This document shows, piece by piece, positions 13,805-21,984 of a stretch of DNA of 32,586 bases. The notes under the pieces were generated by a model. The model saw only the letters and a program-made list of their open reading frames with translations, was not told where the DNA came from and made no database searches. The stretch's first letter is position 1. Each line of letters begins with the position of its first letter. The position numbers and the translations under genes are program-made. The DNA comes from a virus: positions 1 through 32,586 of IMG/VR virus record IMGVR_UViG_3300032397_000047. One strand, 5' to 3'.

Positions 13805-14712
13805 GTGGCTTCGAGAATAGTGCGCGCGTTGAATCGTCGCTTGATTCCGCGCTCCACACAGGCGACAAGGCACGCATGTCGTGCCCGTTCTGTGAGGACG
13901 CAGGGCACAGGGATCGCAAACGCTCGCTGTCTGTGAGCACGTCGAGCGGCTTCTGGCGGTGCTTTCGTTGCGACATGAAGGGTAAGATCGGATCACTAGA
14001 TCGCGGCGAAGACTACTCCGAGCGAGGATCGCGCTCTGTAGCAGACCCGGAGGAGGAGGTGTACGACAAGCCTCACGAGTTCTACCCGCTTGCACACGAT
14101 CGGTCTGAGGCGTTGCGCCAAGCGCGTCGTTACCTACTCGGCAAGGGCAAGCGTGCACGGCCAGTGCCAGTGCCGCGGGAGATCTGGGAAGCTGCCGACC
14201 TGCACGCGTGCGCGGATGGGTTCTGGCAGAATAGGATCATCGTGCCTTTGTACGCGCCAGGGAAGCGCGCTTGGCTGGGGTGGATCGCACGGTTATGGTT
14301 TCACGAGATTGATCCTAGCGCAGAGGGCCTCGCCGCGCTGAAATACCTGTACCCGCGTGGCATGGACAAGGGGGAGATGTTCTACAACCAGCGTGTTCTG
14401 GATCTCGATACAGAGGATCCGGTACTGGTTGTGGAAGGCGCGTTTGACTGCTTCTCGTTCTGGAACGATGCGTGCGCGATGCTCGGCGATTGCAGCCACC
14501 AGCAAATGCAAACGCTGATCAAGTCCGACCGACCTGTGTGTGTTGTTTTGGATGGGGACGCGCATCAAAAAGGCTGGACGATGGCGGCGCGTTTACGCTT
14601 TGAAGGGCAGCATGCAGGGCACGTCCGGCTGCCACCACGCGTGGATCCTGACGAGGTTGATAAAGGGTGGCTCTTAGAAGAGGCCAGGCGTAGCATCAGC
14701 GCCCCTCTGTGA
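13801..14712 (+). CDS. DNA primase, DnaG-like (zinc finger and TOPRIM)
   Basis: GTG start overlapping the helicase stop; 303 residues. A zinc-binding domain at 28-57 has CPFC and CFRC with H36 between them. The TOPRIM domain has VLVVEGAFDCFSFW with Glu212, and VCVVLDGDAHQKG with Asp251 and Asp253, the metal-binding residues used in primer synthesis. The central part (FWQNRIIVPLYAPGKRAWLG) matches the RNA polymerase domain of DnaG-type enzymes. At 303 residues it is shorter than bacterial DnaG and lacks its helicase-interaction domain. It should make RNA primers for the lagging strand together with the adjacent helicase. Confidence 0.85.
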   Translation: MSGFENSARVESSLDSALHTGDKARMSCPFCEDAGHRDRKRSLSVSTSSGFWRCFRCDMKGKIGSLDRGEDYSERGSRSVADPEEEVYDKPHEFYPLAHDRSEALRQARRYLLGKGKRARPVPVPREIWEAADLHACADGFWQNRIIVPLYAPGKRAWLGWIARLWFHEIDPSAEGLAALKYLYPRGMDKGEMFYNQRVLDLDTEDPVLVVEGAFDCFSFWNDACAMLGDCSHQQMQTLIKSDRPVCVVLDGDAHQKGWTMAARLRFEGQHAGHVRLPPRVDPDEVDKGWLLEEARRSISAPL

Positions 14713-14736
14713 GGGCGCAGGAAAGGTAGGTTGATC

Positions 14737-15123
14737 ATGGCGACTAAGAAGAAGCAGTGGGCCCTCAGGCCGCAGGTGCCGATAGCAGAACCGGATCCTG
14801 AAGAATCGGGACTGGCGCTCAGCGCGCTCACTCAGGATCAGCAAGAGATCGTGGAAGTGTGCGACGGTATCCGCGCCCTGTTGCTCGAAAAGAACAAGGC
14901 GTATGGTTCGAGCGCCTTGAAGCCGATGCGCGTGTTCTCGCGCGCAGACAACGTGGAGCAGATCAAGGTTCGCATCGACGACAAGATCAGCCGGCTGTGC
15001 CGAGGGCACGCCTTGCCGGACGAATCGTTGGAGCAAACGGCAGACGACCTCATGGGCTACTTGGTGCTCCTAAAGATCGCAGCGCGCCGCCGGCGCAATC
15101 CTGCGCTTGGCGCGCGGTTGTGA
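14737..15123 (+). CDS. DUF1599-like (nucleotide modification-associated) protein
   Basis: The start at the ATG 14737 follows AGGTAGG. After a basic head (MATKKKQWALRPQVP), residues about 45-118 read LEKNKAYGSSALKPMRVFSR, then NVEQIKVRIDDKISRL and DDLMGYLVLLKIAARRR. This is the pattern of the DUF1599 family (KN..YG.S, R..DK..R, D.L.GY), a group tied by context to phage nucleotide metabolism or DNA modification. No reaction is established for the family. It sits next to a HIRAN protein in a replication operon. Confidence 0.7.
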   Translation: MATKKKQWALRPQVPIAEPDPEESGLALSALTQDQQEIVEVCDGIRALLLEKNKAYGSSALKPMRVFSRADNVEQIKVRIDDKISRLCRGHALPDESLEQTADDLMGYLVLLKIAARRRRNPALGARL

Positions 15124-15422
15124 AGAAGCGACGATTCCGGTTGTGCGCGCTTACGGTTGTCGGAACGCAGTACCAGAACCCGCACTTGCTCGCGAAAGTT
15201 GGCGAAGCAGACGAACTGCAGCTTGAGCGCGAGCCGGAGAACGTCTATGACCCCAGCGCTGTCGCGGTGCTGTGGGAAGGAGAGCGCATTGGGTTCGTGC
15301 CGAGGGACCACGCGCCGACGCTTGCCGCGCTCATAGACCATGGCTTCAGGATGCGGGCGACAGTGGACTACGCTGCCAAAGGGATCGTTACCATGGATGT
15401 TTGGATGTACGCGGCAGTCTAA
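15120..15422 (+). CDS. HIRAN-domain protein
   Basis: GTG at 15120 overlaps the previous stop (GTGA); 100 residues make up a single domain. The order LTVVGTQYQNPHLLAKVGEA, LQLEREPENVYDPSAVAVLW, then GERIGFVPRDHAPTLAALID is the HIRAN signature: a hydrophobic strand, ExxNxYDxxAVxV, and the GxIGxVPR turn. HIRAN domains recognise DNA 3' ends or damaged and stalled forks; in HLTF the domain binds the 3'-OH. A stand-alone phage copy might direct repair or replication proteins to ends. The partner is not known. Confidence 0.85.
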   Translation: MKKRRFRLCALTVVGTQYQNPHLLAKVGEADELQLEREPENVYDPSAVAVLWEGERIGFVPRDHAPTLAALIDHGFRMRATVDYAAKGIVTMDVWMYAAV

Positions 15423-15462
15423 ATCTGCCGTGATCGCACAAGGCTAGAACGAAGGAGACCGT

Positions 15463-15930
15463 ATGAAGATGACAGAATACACGATCACAGTGGACGCCGC
15501 CGGTGCGGTAGTTCTCGCCATCAAGCTTGGCTTTGCCGATGTTGTCAGCGCTGCAGAGTTTGCGACCAGCTTAGGTAAGAAGGCCAAGCCAGCCGCCGCC
15601 GCGCCGAAGCAAGGCAAGCCAAAGCCTCCGCCGGCCGAAGAGGAAGAAGAAGAGGAGGAGGAAGAAGAAGAGGAGGAGGAAGAGGAGGAGGAAGCGCCTC
15701 CGCCCAAGGCCGGCAAGGGCAAGGTGTTGCAGATCACAGATGATCTCAAGAACGCAACCAAGCTCCGCGAGGTGATCGTCGCGTTGATGAAGCAAGGGCT
15801 CAAGTCGAAAGCCGAAATCACAAATGCGTGCCTGAAGCTCAAGACGAAACTCAAGGTCCTGGAGACCATTGATAACCTGGAGCAGCGGGTGCCACGCGCT
15901 ATCGAGTTGGTATCGCCGGACATGCGCTGA
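15463..15930 (+). CDS. Unknown protein with 19-residue poly-glutamate tract
   Basis: GAAGGAG lies upstream of the ATG. The N-terminal 45 residues (MKMTEYTITVDAAGAVVLAI, then KLGFADVVSAAEFA) form a small domain. It is followed by an alanine/proline/lysine linker, 19 consecutive glutamates (15637-15693), another linker, and a C-terminal helical domain (KNATKLREVIVALMKQGLKS, then KAEITNACLKLKTKLKV). The C-terminal part could be a winged-helix or helical bundle. The acidic tract is a DNA-mimicking or spacer element by composition only. Function unknown. Confidence 0.65.
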   Translation: MKMTEYTITVDAAGAVVLAIKLGFADVVSAAEFATSLGKKAKPAAAAPKQGKPKPPPAEEEEEEEEEEEEEEEEEEEAPPPKAGKGKVLQITDDLKNATKLREVIVALMKQGLKSKAEITNACLKLKTKLKVLETIDNLEQRVPRAIELVSPDMR

Positions 15931-16012
15931 ACCGCCCGCGCGAGCCTCGCGCTCGCGGGTTGCGCACTGCAGGCAAGCGAGTTGCATGTAGTGCGGAGCC
16001 AAAGGGGATCAA

Positions 16013-19000
16013 ATGCGGAAGCTTCTGTTGTACCCGAAGGGGCTGCCAACGGCGGCAGCGAATGCTGCAGAGCCAGAACAGCGCGACCTTGCGTGCGCGC
16101 GGTGCGTGCTGCACGAGAATGTTCGCTACGTGTGCATGGCGCCAGAGGGGCAAGCCGGCGGTGTGCTGGTGATCGGCGAGAAGCCGAGTCGGCTGGAGGA
16201 CACGGCCGGCAAGGTGTTCTACGGGCAGTACGGCTTGCAGTTTCGGCGCATGCTGGAGAAGCATTGGCGCGGCGCAACGCGCTACGACTACGCGATCCGG
16301 TGCGCAACGGGCGCAAAGAAGATCTCGGATAAGCAGATCGCCGCGTGCCGTGTTTACACGGCGGCTGCGCTGGAGCAAAGCCCTCAACGCATCCTGTGCC
16401 TCGGGAGCGAAGCAGCGCTCTCTGTGCTCGGCCGCCGCGTGTCTGCGCAGGTAGTTCGCAAGGCTTACGGTTGGGCGAAGAACGCAGACGGTGACCCAAT
16501 CCCTGTCTACACCCTACCCAACCCAGCGATCGCGTTTCGCAACCCGTTCTCGACCCGGGCGTTCGAGGAAGATTTGCAGTGGGCGCTCGCTGCGTCGCAC
16601 ACGCCGTGGTTCAAGGACGTGTACACGGTCTTGGTTGAGACCGAAGATCACGCGCGCGTCGCTGCCAGCTCGCTGAGCAAACATCAGTGGTACGCCTACG
16701 ACGTAGAGACCACGGATCTGATGCACGACAAGGCTTTCCGCATCGAGACGGTCACGCTACTCGGTGACACGGCCACGAGATCGTTCACCTGGACGAAGGA
16801 AGCGATGCAGGACAAGGGCGCACGCGAGATCCTCGCGACTTTGTTCAGGAGCCCAAAGCTTGCCACGGTCACGCAGAACGGTAAGTATGATGATCGTGCT
16901 GTGATGCTCGATCTTGGTGCAGAGATCCCGAACATCATGTATGACACGCGTCTCGGTCGTAAGCTCCTTGATCCTGAAGCAGATGCGCGCTTGTCTACGA
17001 TCGCAGAGACAGTGGGCATGGGCGGGCACAAGTTGGAGGCGAAGGCTGCGCTCAGTGCGATCAAGAAAGAGCTAAATCGGCAAGCCAACCCGCTGCCCGA
17101 GTTCACCCCGAAAGGGAAGCGCAGGAAGACCGCACCACCGAAGTTCAGCGTGCCGACTGAGGTGCTGACAAAGATCCGCGCCGGCCACGACACCGAGGCG
17201 TTTGCTTACGGTTTCATGGATCACAGGACGCTGTATCGATACAACGCCCGCGACGTGTGGAGCACGCGGGAAGTGGCGCACGATCAGATGCCACGCCTGT
17301 TCGACCACCCTACGATCTCTCGTGCGTGGAACTTGGTCGTGAAGGATGCGAACAAAGCCGTGCGGTACATCGAGCACTGGGGCTTTCCGGTGGACAAGGC
17401 TGCAGTGCAGAACCTCGCTGCCTACTGCGACCAGCGCATCGGAGAGACGCAGGCGCAGATGCGTCAGTACACGGACATCAACCCGGCGTCGCCCAAGCAA
17501 CTCGCCAAGTATCTGTTCGAGGATCTCGGCCTGCGCTCTGTGAAGGAGACGGACAGCGGGGCACAGAGCACAGACGAGGACGCGTTGGAGACGCTCCGAG
17601 GTGAGCACCCGTACGTGAACCACCTGTTGGAGTTTCGGAAGCTCTCGAAGTTCAGCGGTACCTACGCGCACGGTCTGTTGAGGCACATCCGAGACGATGG
17701 CCGCGTGCATCCTTCGTTCCTCATAGACGGGGCTGGAACTGGCAGATTGTCTTGTGTGGCGTCTTGGACAATGTGCCGGACTGACCGCGGTGTGCTACCT
17801 ATGGCAGAAGTTCGCGTAGGCGATAATGTTTGGACGCACAAGAACAGGTGGCGGCGAGTTCTCGCTACAATAGATCAAGGCAGTTGTCTCACGTATGATC
17901 TGAAGATGAGTAATGGGAACGTCTTGACGTGTACGCCGTCTCACCGGTTGTTGCGTGAAGACGGTGCGTGGGTAACCGTCGCAGAGGTTATTGATGTCGG
18001 TGTCAAAGGCGTGGGTTGGCAATACACAGAACCAGAAGGCAGTTCTGCGTGCTTATCGCGACTTGCGCGCGTTGATGACGGTAGAACAGATCGCAGAGGA
18101 CGCAGGCACGACGTTTCACAACGTGCGCCACGTTCTGAGCCACTACTTACCGGCAGAGGAATACCGGCTACTGAAGGTCGCTCGGTACTCAGCGTCGAAA
18201 ACAAGCTGGCGCAGCCTTATGTACGGCAAGACAGGCGAAGCGCACCACAACTGGAAAGGTGTGTGCGAGGACGGCTACGGTTATCTGACTTGCCTCTGGG
18301 ACGGCAAGCGGGTGTTTCTGCACAGCCGCAAAGTGGCGGAAGCGCTCGGGCTGAAGTCGGTCCCGAAGGGCTTTGTTGTCCACCATATCGACGAGGACCC
18401 AACGAACAACTCGATCGACAACCTAGCGTTATGTACGGCAGCGGGGCACAGGCAGATTCACGTACGGCAGACCAGAGAACCGGATTCATTACGATTGAAG
18501 AGATCCACTATCGCGGAAATCTTGAGGTCTTCGACCTAACCATCGATGAAGACGAAAGCTACGAGACAGAGGGCATTTTTTCGCATAACTGCCGCGATCC
18601 AAACCTTCAGAACATACCTCGCGCAAAGGGCAGCGTGCTGGGTAAGATGGCGCGCGACTGCTTCATCGCTTCCTCGCCTAGTCATGTATTGATCGAGGCA
18701 GACTTCAGCCAGCTGGAGCTGCGTATCGCAGCGATGCTCGCTGGCGACGATGTGATGATCGCCGACTTCAAGAACGGCATCGACATCCACACCAACGGCG
18801 CCACTTTGTGCTGCGAAGCTGCCTGGAAGCTGCCGCGCGCCAAGTGGGACAAGATGACGAAGGACGAACGAGACCCGTATCGTTCGCAGATCAAGACGGT
18901 CATCTTCGGCAGACTGTACGGCAAGACAGACAAAGGGATCGCGCGCGAGTTTGGTGTGTCGGTAGGCACCATCGTGCAGATCAACAAGATGATCTGGGGC

Positions 19001-19441
19001 AGGTACAAGAAGCTAGAGCGTTTCATGCAGGCCTGCGTCACGGAGTCGCGCAGGACTGGTGAGGCGTGGACGTGGTGGGACGGCGGCCGCGCTCGGGTGC
19101 GCCCCATCTGGCGCATCCTAGATCAAGACCAAGCGATGCGAGCGCACTACGAGCGCACCGCTGGCAACACGAGTGTGCAGGGCACGGCGGCGGAGTTCGC
19201 GACAGCCAGCCTGTCCCCAATCGTGGAGTGGCTAGTGGGCGACGCGGTGCCTGGGCAGCTCGTCTGCACCGTACACGACTCGATCATGCTGAACGTGCAT
19301 CGATCGGCGGCGTATGAAGCGCGCTATCAGCTCAAGCGCATCATGCTCAGCCATAACTCCAACGGAGTGCCGCTGGGCGTAGACGTGAAGTGGGGCCCGA
19401 GCTGGGGCAGTCTCACAGACATGTCGGAGGAGAAAGAATGA
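16013..19441 (+). CDS. Fused uracil-DNA-glycosylase-like, 3'-5' exonuclease and family A DNA polymerase with intein
   Basis: The 1142-residue frame has four parts. Residues about 25-195 resemble a family 4 uracil-DNA glycosylase: four cysteines (C28, C31, C97, C112) fit its 4Fe-4S cluster, and GEKPSRLED and CLGSEAALSVLG fit its core. Residues about 226-450 are a DEDD exonuclease (YDVETT, NGKYDDRAVM, YNARDVWST). The rest is PolA: TGRLS, RDPNLQNIPR, motif A DFSQLELR (Asp897), FGRLYGKTDKGIA, motif C VHDS (Asp1089), where the usual HDE Glu is Ser. An intein (residues 581-859) splits TGRLS from CRDPNLQNIP. After splicing the protein would be 863 residues. It is the phage replicative polymerase. 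Confidence 0.85.
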   Translation: MRKLLLYPKGLPTAAANAAEPEQRDLACARCVLHENVRYVCMAPEGQAGGVLVIGEKPSRLEDTAGKVFYGQYGLQFRRMLEKHWRGATRYDYAIRCATGAKKISDKQIAACRVYTAAALEQSPQRILCLGSEAALSVLGRRVSAQVVRKAYGWAKNADGDPIPVYTLPNPAIAFRNPFSTRAFEEDLQWALAASHTPWFKDVYTVLVETEDHARVAASSLSKHQWYAYDVETTDLMHDKAFRIETVTLLGDTATRSFTWTKEAMQDKGAREILATLFRSPKLATVTQNGKYDDRAVMLDLGAEIPNIMYDTRLGRKLLDPEADARLSTIAETVGMGGHKLEAKAALSAIKKELNRQANPLPEFTPKGKRRKTAPPKFSVPTEVLTKIRAGHDTEAFAYGFMDHRTLYRYNARDVWSTREVAHDQMPRLFDHPTISRAWNLVVKDANKAVRYIEHWGFPVDKAAVQNLAAYCDQRIGETQAQMRQYTDINPASPKQLAKYLFEDLGLRSVKETDSGAQSTDEDALETLRGEHPYVNHLLEFRKLSKFSGTYAHGLLRHIRDDGRVHPSFLIDGAGTGRLSCVASWTMCRTDRGVLPMAEVRVGDNVWTHKNRWRRVLATIDQGSCLTYDLKMSNGNVLTCTPSHRLLREDGAWVTVAEVIDVGVKGVGWQYTEPEGSSACLSRLARVDDGRTDRRGRRHDVSQRAPRSEPLLTGRGIPATEGRSVLSVENKLAQPYVRQDRRSAPQLERCVRGRLRLSDLPLGRQAGVSAQPQSGGSARAEVGPEGLCCPPYRRGPNEQLDRQPSVMYGSGAQADSRTADQRTGFITIEEIHYRGNLEVFDLTIDEDESYETEGIFSHNCRDPNLQNIPRAKGSVLGKMARDCFIASSPSHVLIEADFSQLELRIAAMLAGDDVMIADFKNGIDIHTNGATLCCEAAWKLPRAKWDKMTKDERDPYRSQIKTVIFGRLYGKTDKGIAREFGVSVGTIVQINKMIWGRYKKLERFMQACVTESRRTGEAWTWWDGGRARVRPIWRILDQDQAMRAHYERTAGNTSVQGTAAEFATASLSPIVEWLVGDAVPGQLVCTVHDSIMLNVHRSAAYEARYQLKRIMLSHNSNGVPLGVDVKWGPSWGSLTDMSEEKE
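17753..18589 (+). other. Intein (279 aa) inserted at the PolA TGRLS/RDPNLQNIP site
   Basis: The intein begins with Cys (CVASWTMCRTDRGVLPMAEV), and its block B is GNVLTCTPSHRLL (TxxH). It ends with block F/G (NLEVFDLTIDEDESYETEGI, then FSHN) before Cys+1 of the C-extein. Removing it restores GRLS-CRDPNLQNIP, matching the conserved polymerase motif, so the limits are firm. About 165 residues between the splicing blocks (about 663-828 of the precursor) are arginine/glycine/serine-rich with no homing motif in this frame. In another frame that DNA encodes the HNH endonuclease at 17994. Confidence 0.85.
17994..18539 (+). CDS. HNH homing endonuclease nested out of frame inside the polymerase intein
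   Basis: ATG at 17994 has GAGG 6 bases upstream; the 181-residue frame is shifted +1 relative to the polymerase and ends within the intein. The N-terminal part has a helix-turn-helix (MTVEQIAEDAGTTFHNVRHV). Then come AHHNWKG and the HNH_3-type domain: YGYLTCLWDGKRVFLHSRKV, VPKGFVVHHIDEDPTNNSID and NLALCTAAGHRQIH. The HHIDEDPxNNxxxNL block is the catalytic core and appears complete. Such enzymes cut intein-free alleles so the intein spreads. Here it would be made as a separate protein, not as part of the intein. Confidence 0.8.
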   Translation: MSVSKAWVGNTQNQKAVLRAYRDLRALMTVEQIAEDAGTTFHNVRHVLSHYLPAEEYRLLKVARYSASKTSWRSLMYGKTGEAHHNWKGVCEDGYGYLTCLWDGKRVFLHSRKVAEALGLKSVPKGFVVHHIDEDPTNNSIDNLALCTAAGHRQIHVRQTREPDSLRLKRSTIAEILRSST

Positions 19442-19899
19442 CCAAAAAAGCAGCAACCGCAAAAGGCACACCTCGACCGCGCCCTTCCTTCAACATCGTT
19501 CCTGAGGACGTGAAGAACGAATACATCCGCATGTCGCCACAGATCGCGCGAGCGACAGAGGAATACTCAGAGGCGCTGCAGGCTGTGCTGGAGACGAAGC
19601 AGTACCGAGACGAGACCTACGCCATGCTCTACATGGAGGTTTGCAGCGACGCGGATAAAAAGCCAAGCGAAGGCTACATCAAGAACTCGATCCTCTCGAA
19701 CAGCATCTACCAGGACGTGTGCCGTGCGTACAGTGCGGCAGAAGGGCAGAAGTCGCGCCTCGCCGGCGACCTGGAAGCGCTGCGGACGAAGAAGGATATG
19801 CTGGTGTCGCTCGGCGCCCACGTGCGCATCGAGCTGCAGGCAGAAGGCGGCGGAACCCGCGACGACGCGGCTGTGGAGGACGAAGACGAAGACGAGTAG
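19438..19899 (+). CDS. Unknown helical protein, 153 aa, acidic tail
   Basis: ATG at 19438 overlaps the polymerase stop (ATGA) with GGAGGAG upstream. It begins MTKKAATAKGTPRPRPSFNI and continues as long helices (YIRMSPQIARATEEYSEALQ, then SAAEGQKSRLAGDLEALRTK), coiled-coil-like. It ends in EDEDEDE. An acidic tail of this kind is common in proteins that contact SSB or polymerase partners. It lies between the polymerase and SSB genes, so a replication accessory role is a fair inference. I do not recognise a family. Confidence 0.7.
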   Translation: MTKKAATAKGTPRPRPSFNIVPEDVKNEYIRMSPQIARATEEYSEALQAVLETKQYRDETYAMLYMEVCSDADKKPSEGYIKNSILSNSIYQDVCRAYSAAEGQKSRLAGDLEALRTKKDMLVSLGAHVRIELQAEGGGTRDDAAVEDEDEDE

Positions 19900-19950
19900 T
19901 TTAGAAGATCCAGCCCACATTCCCAAATGGCCCATTGGCCGAGGTGAGAC

Positions 19951-20754
19951 ATGGCAAAGAAGACACGAGATCCGGTTTTAGAGTTTGAGGAGTACACGCC
20001 TGCAGACGCGCAGAAGGACAAGGCGGAGCAGCAAGCGCAGAGCGGCAGCGGCCGTTACGTCAAGATCCAGGCAGGCAAGAACACGTTCCGCATCTTGCCT
20101 GCTCGCCCAGGCGAGCGGTGGAAGCGGGTGTTCTGGAAACACTTCATTGATGTGCCTGGGGCGGGGACGGTTTCGTTCTTCTGCCCGCGTCTGGAAACGA
20201 AAGGGCAGCGCAAGTGCAAGGCGTGCGAGCGAGAGCAGAAGCTGCGCGCGTCTGGCAACCCTCTGGACGAGAAGCAGGCAGACCGGTACAAGCCTGTGCG
20301 CAAAGTTGTGTGCAACGCTGTGGATCGCAAGAACGAGGAGGCAGGCCCCGCGATCTTTGAGTACGGTACTGGCATTGATCGCGACCTTACGGAGATGCGC
20401 GACGTGGAGGACGTGGACTTCACGCACCCGATGAACGGCAGTGACATCTTGTTCTTCAAGACAGGCCAAGGCCGCTCCAACACGCGGTACAAGGTGAAGG
20501 AGGGCCCGCAAGGCCCTCTCCACGAGGATACGAACGTGATGCGAGATTGGATCGCAAACCAGCCTGACCTCAGGCAGTTCGTCCGGTTAGAGAGCGACGA
20601 CGACATCGACGCCAGGCTGCGGGGGGAAGACCCGCGCGACCGCCGCGACAACGACCGCAGGTCTTCGCGCCGCGGTGTAGTCGAGGATGACGAAGAGCTC
20701 GACACGGCTGCCTTCGTAGTCGACGATGCCGAGATCGAGGAGATCGAGTTGTAA
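19951..20754 (+). CDS. Single-stranded DNA-binding protein, T4 gp32-like
   Basis: A 267-residue protein with YVKIQAGKNTFRILPARPGE (36-55), the conserved opening of gp32-type SSBs, then HF at 64-65. C78, C89 and C92 (FFCPR, KCKACE) with H64 reproduce the H-C-C-C zinc site of T4 gp32. The C-terminus is acidic (VEDDEELDTAAFVVDDAEIE), the usual protein-interaction tail. A polar arginine/aspartate linker (DPRDRRDNDRRSSRR) precedes it. It would coat single-stranded DNA for the polymerase, RecA and Mre11/Rad50 encoded around it. Confidence 0.85.
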   Translation: MAKKTRDPVLEFEEYTPADAQKDKAEQQAQSGSGRYVKIQAGKNTFRILPARPGERWKRVFWKHFIDVPGAGTVSFFCPRLETKGQRKCKACEREQKLRASGNPLDEKQADRYKPVRKVVCNAVDRKNEEAGPAIFEYGTGIDRDLTEMRDVEDVDFTHPMNGSDILFFKTGQGRSNTRYKVKEGPQGPLHEDTNVMRDWIANQPDLRQFVRLESDDDIDARLRGEDPRDRRDNDRRSSRRGVVEDDEELDTAAFVVDDAEIEEIEL

Positions 20755-20756
20755 AA

Positions 20757-20860
20757 GGCAGCGACTCGGATTTTCCGGGTTGCGTGCTGCCTGCGAGGGC
20801 GGCGGGTCTCGCCAATACCCTAAGCGAGATGACGCGTGGAGCTAGTTGGGCGCTAGCTCC
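20757..20860 (+). promoter_or_regulatory. Three hairpins between SSB and RecA genes
   Basis: Three stem-loops fill the 135-base gap. GGCAGC (20757-20762) pairs with GCTGCC (20786-20791), starting two bases after the SSB stop. TCTCGC pairs with GCGAGA at about 20807-20829. GGAGCTAG (20838-20845) pairs with CTAGCTCC (20853-20860) and is followed by TCTTT. The last may be a partial terminator or processing site that lowers recA expression relative to ssb. Confidence 0.55.
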
Positions 20861-20889
20861 TCTTTCGCAGGCGGCCCGGAGGCTGGAAG

Positions 20890-21984
20890 ATGGCTGCGAC
20901 GAAGAAGAAAAAGAAGGCAGCGCGAAGGGCGCCTGCGAAGAAGGCCGTTCGGCGCGCCAAGCCGGCCAAGACTCCCGGTACGACGGGGAAGGGTGCCGCG
21001 CTTGCTGCCGTGCTGCAGAAGAAGCACGCGAAGACGTTTGGATCGCGGATCACAACCGTTGCAGAGGAGCAGCACGGCTTGGCGCAGATCAAGGAGTTCA
21101 TCCCAACTGGCATCGACGCGCTCGACAACTATGTGATCGGCCGAGGCGGCTTTCCAGTCGGCCGCATGTCTGAGGTTTTCGGCGCGGAGTCCAGCGGCAA
21201 GACAGCCTTACTGTACAGGTGCCTCGGCGCGGTGCAGCAGATCGGCGGTGTGGCAGTGCTACTGGACGCTGAGCATAGCTTCGACGAAGAACGTGCCGAG
21301 ACGCACGGTATCGAGATCTCTGATCTGGTCATCGGGCAGCCTGCGCACCTCGAAGAAGCGATCGAGATGTTGAAAGCTGCCTTGCGAAGCCACGATCCTC
21401 AGCGCGGCCCACTGCTCCTCGGGCTCGACTCTATCGCGAGTCTCAACACCAAAGCAGGCCTTGCGTTGGACGCAGGCGAGAAAGGCGTCGCAGCAGAGGC
21501 GCGCGTCTTGAGCGATGAGCTTCGAGACATGCCGCGACTGCTGCAAGAGCACCGGGCGCACTTGTTCATGGTAAACCAGATCCGGCACATGATCGGCGGC
21601 TCCAAGTTCGCCAGCAACATCACGACGCCGGGCGGCAACGGGCCGCGCTTCTACAGCTCAGTAAGGCTGCAGTTTTTCGGTGGCAAGGCGATCAAGAACG
21701 CCGACGACGAGCACGTGGGGAAGGTCGTCACGATCATGGCCGTGAAGAACCGCCTCACCGCGCCCTTCCATAAGGCGCGGGTGCGGTTCGACTACGCGAC
21801 AGGGTACAACAACCAGTGGACTACGATCGAGCACGCGAAGCGCCTCAAGCTCGTTGCGGCCAAGGACAAGCCTACGTACGTCGACGCGCTCGAAGCGCTT
21901 GACTGGGACTTCAACGTGGTCGGTTCGATTGGCAGAGAGGTTGGGGCAGACGATGCAACCGAGGCCGACTCAGATGATGACTGA
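20890..21984 (+). CDS. recA: RecA/UvsX-type recombinase
   Basis: A 364-residue recombinase. A lysine/alanine-rich N-terminal extension (first 30 residues) is followed by IPTGIDALDNYVIGRGGFPV and Walker A GAESSGKT (98-105). The catalytic-Glu block is LLDAEHSFD (Glu128), Walker B is LLLGLDSIASL, and MVNQIRHMIGGSKF carries the L2-like region. TPGGNGPRFYSSVRLQ is the typical strand after L2. The C-terminal tail is acidic (DDATEADSDDD). It should load on SSB-coated ends made by Mre11/Rad50 and do strand exchange. The basic head is unusual for bacterial RecA. Confidence 0.9.
   Translation: MAATKKKKKAARRAPAKKAVRRAKPAKTPGTTGKGAALAAVLQKKHAKTFGSRITTVAEEQHGLAQIKEFIPTGIDALDNYVIGRGGFPVGRMSEVFGAESSGKTALLYRCLGAVQQIGGVAVLLDAEHSFDEERAETHGIEISDLVIGQPAHLEEAIEMLKAALRSHDPQRGPLLLGLDSIASLNTKAGLALDAGEKGVAAEARVLSDELRDMPRLLQEHRAHLFMVNQIRHMIGGSKFASNITTPGGNGPRFYSSVRLQFFGGKAIKNADDEHVGKVVTIMAVKNRLTAPFHKARVRFDYATGYNNQWTTIEHAKRLKLVAAKDKPTYVDALEALDWDFNVVGSIGREVGADDATEADSDDD

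Noticed and set aside
15444-16499. Minus-strand open frame with a long poly-serine run
   Set aside because: It is the complement of the poly-glutamate tract and polymerase start.
16013-16600. Separate uracil-DNA glycosylase gene
   Set aside because: The frame continues without a stop or new start into the exonuclease and polymerase domains, so it is a fusion.
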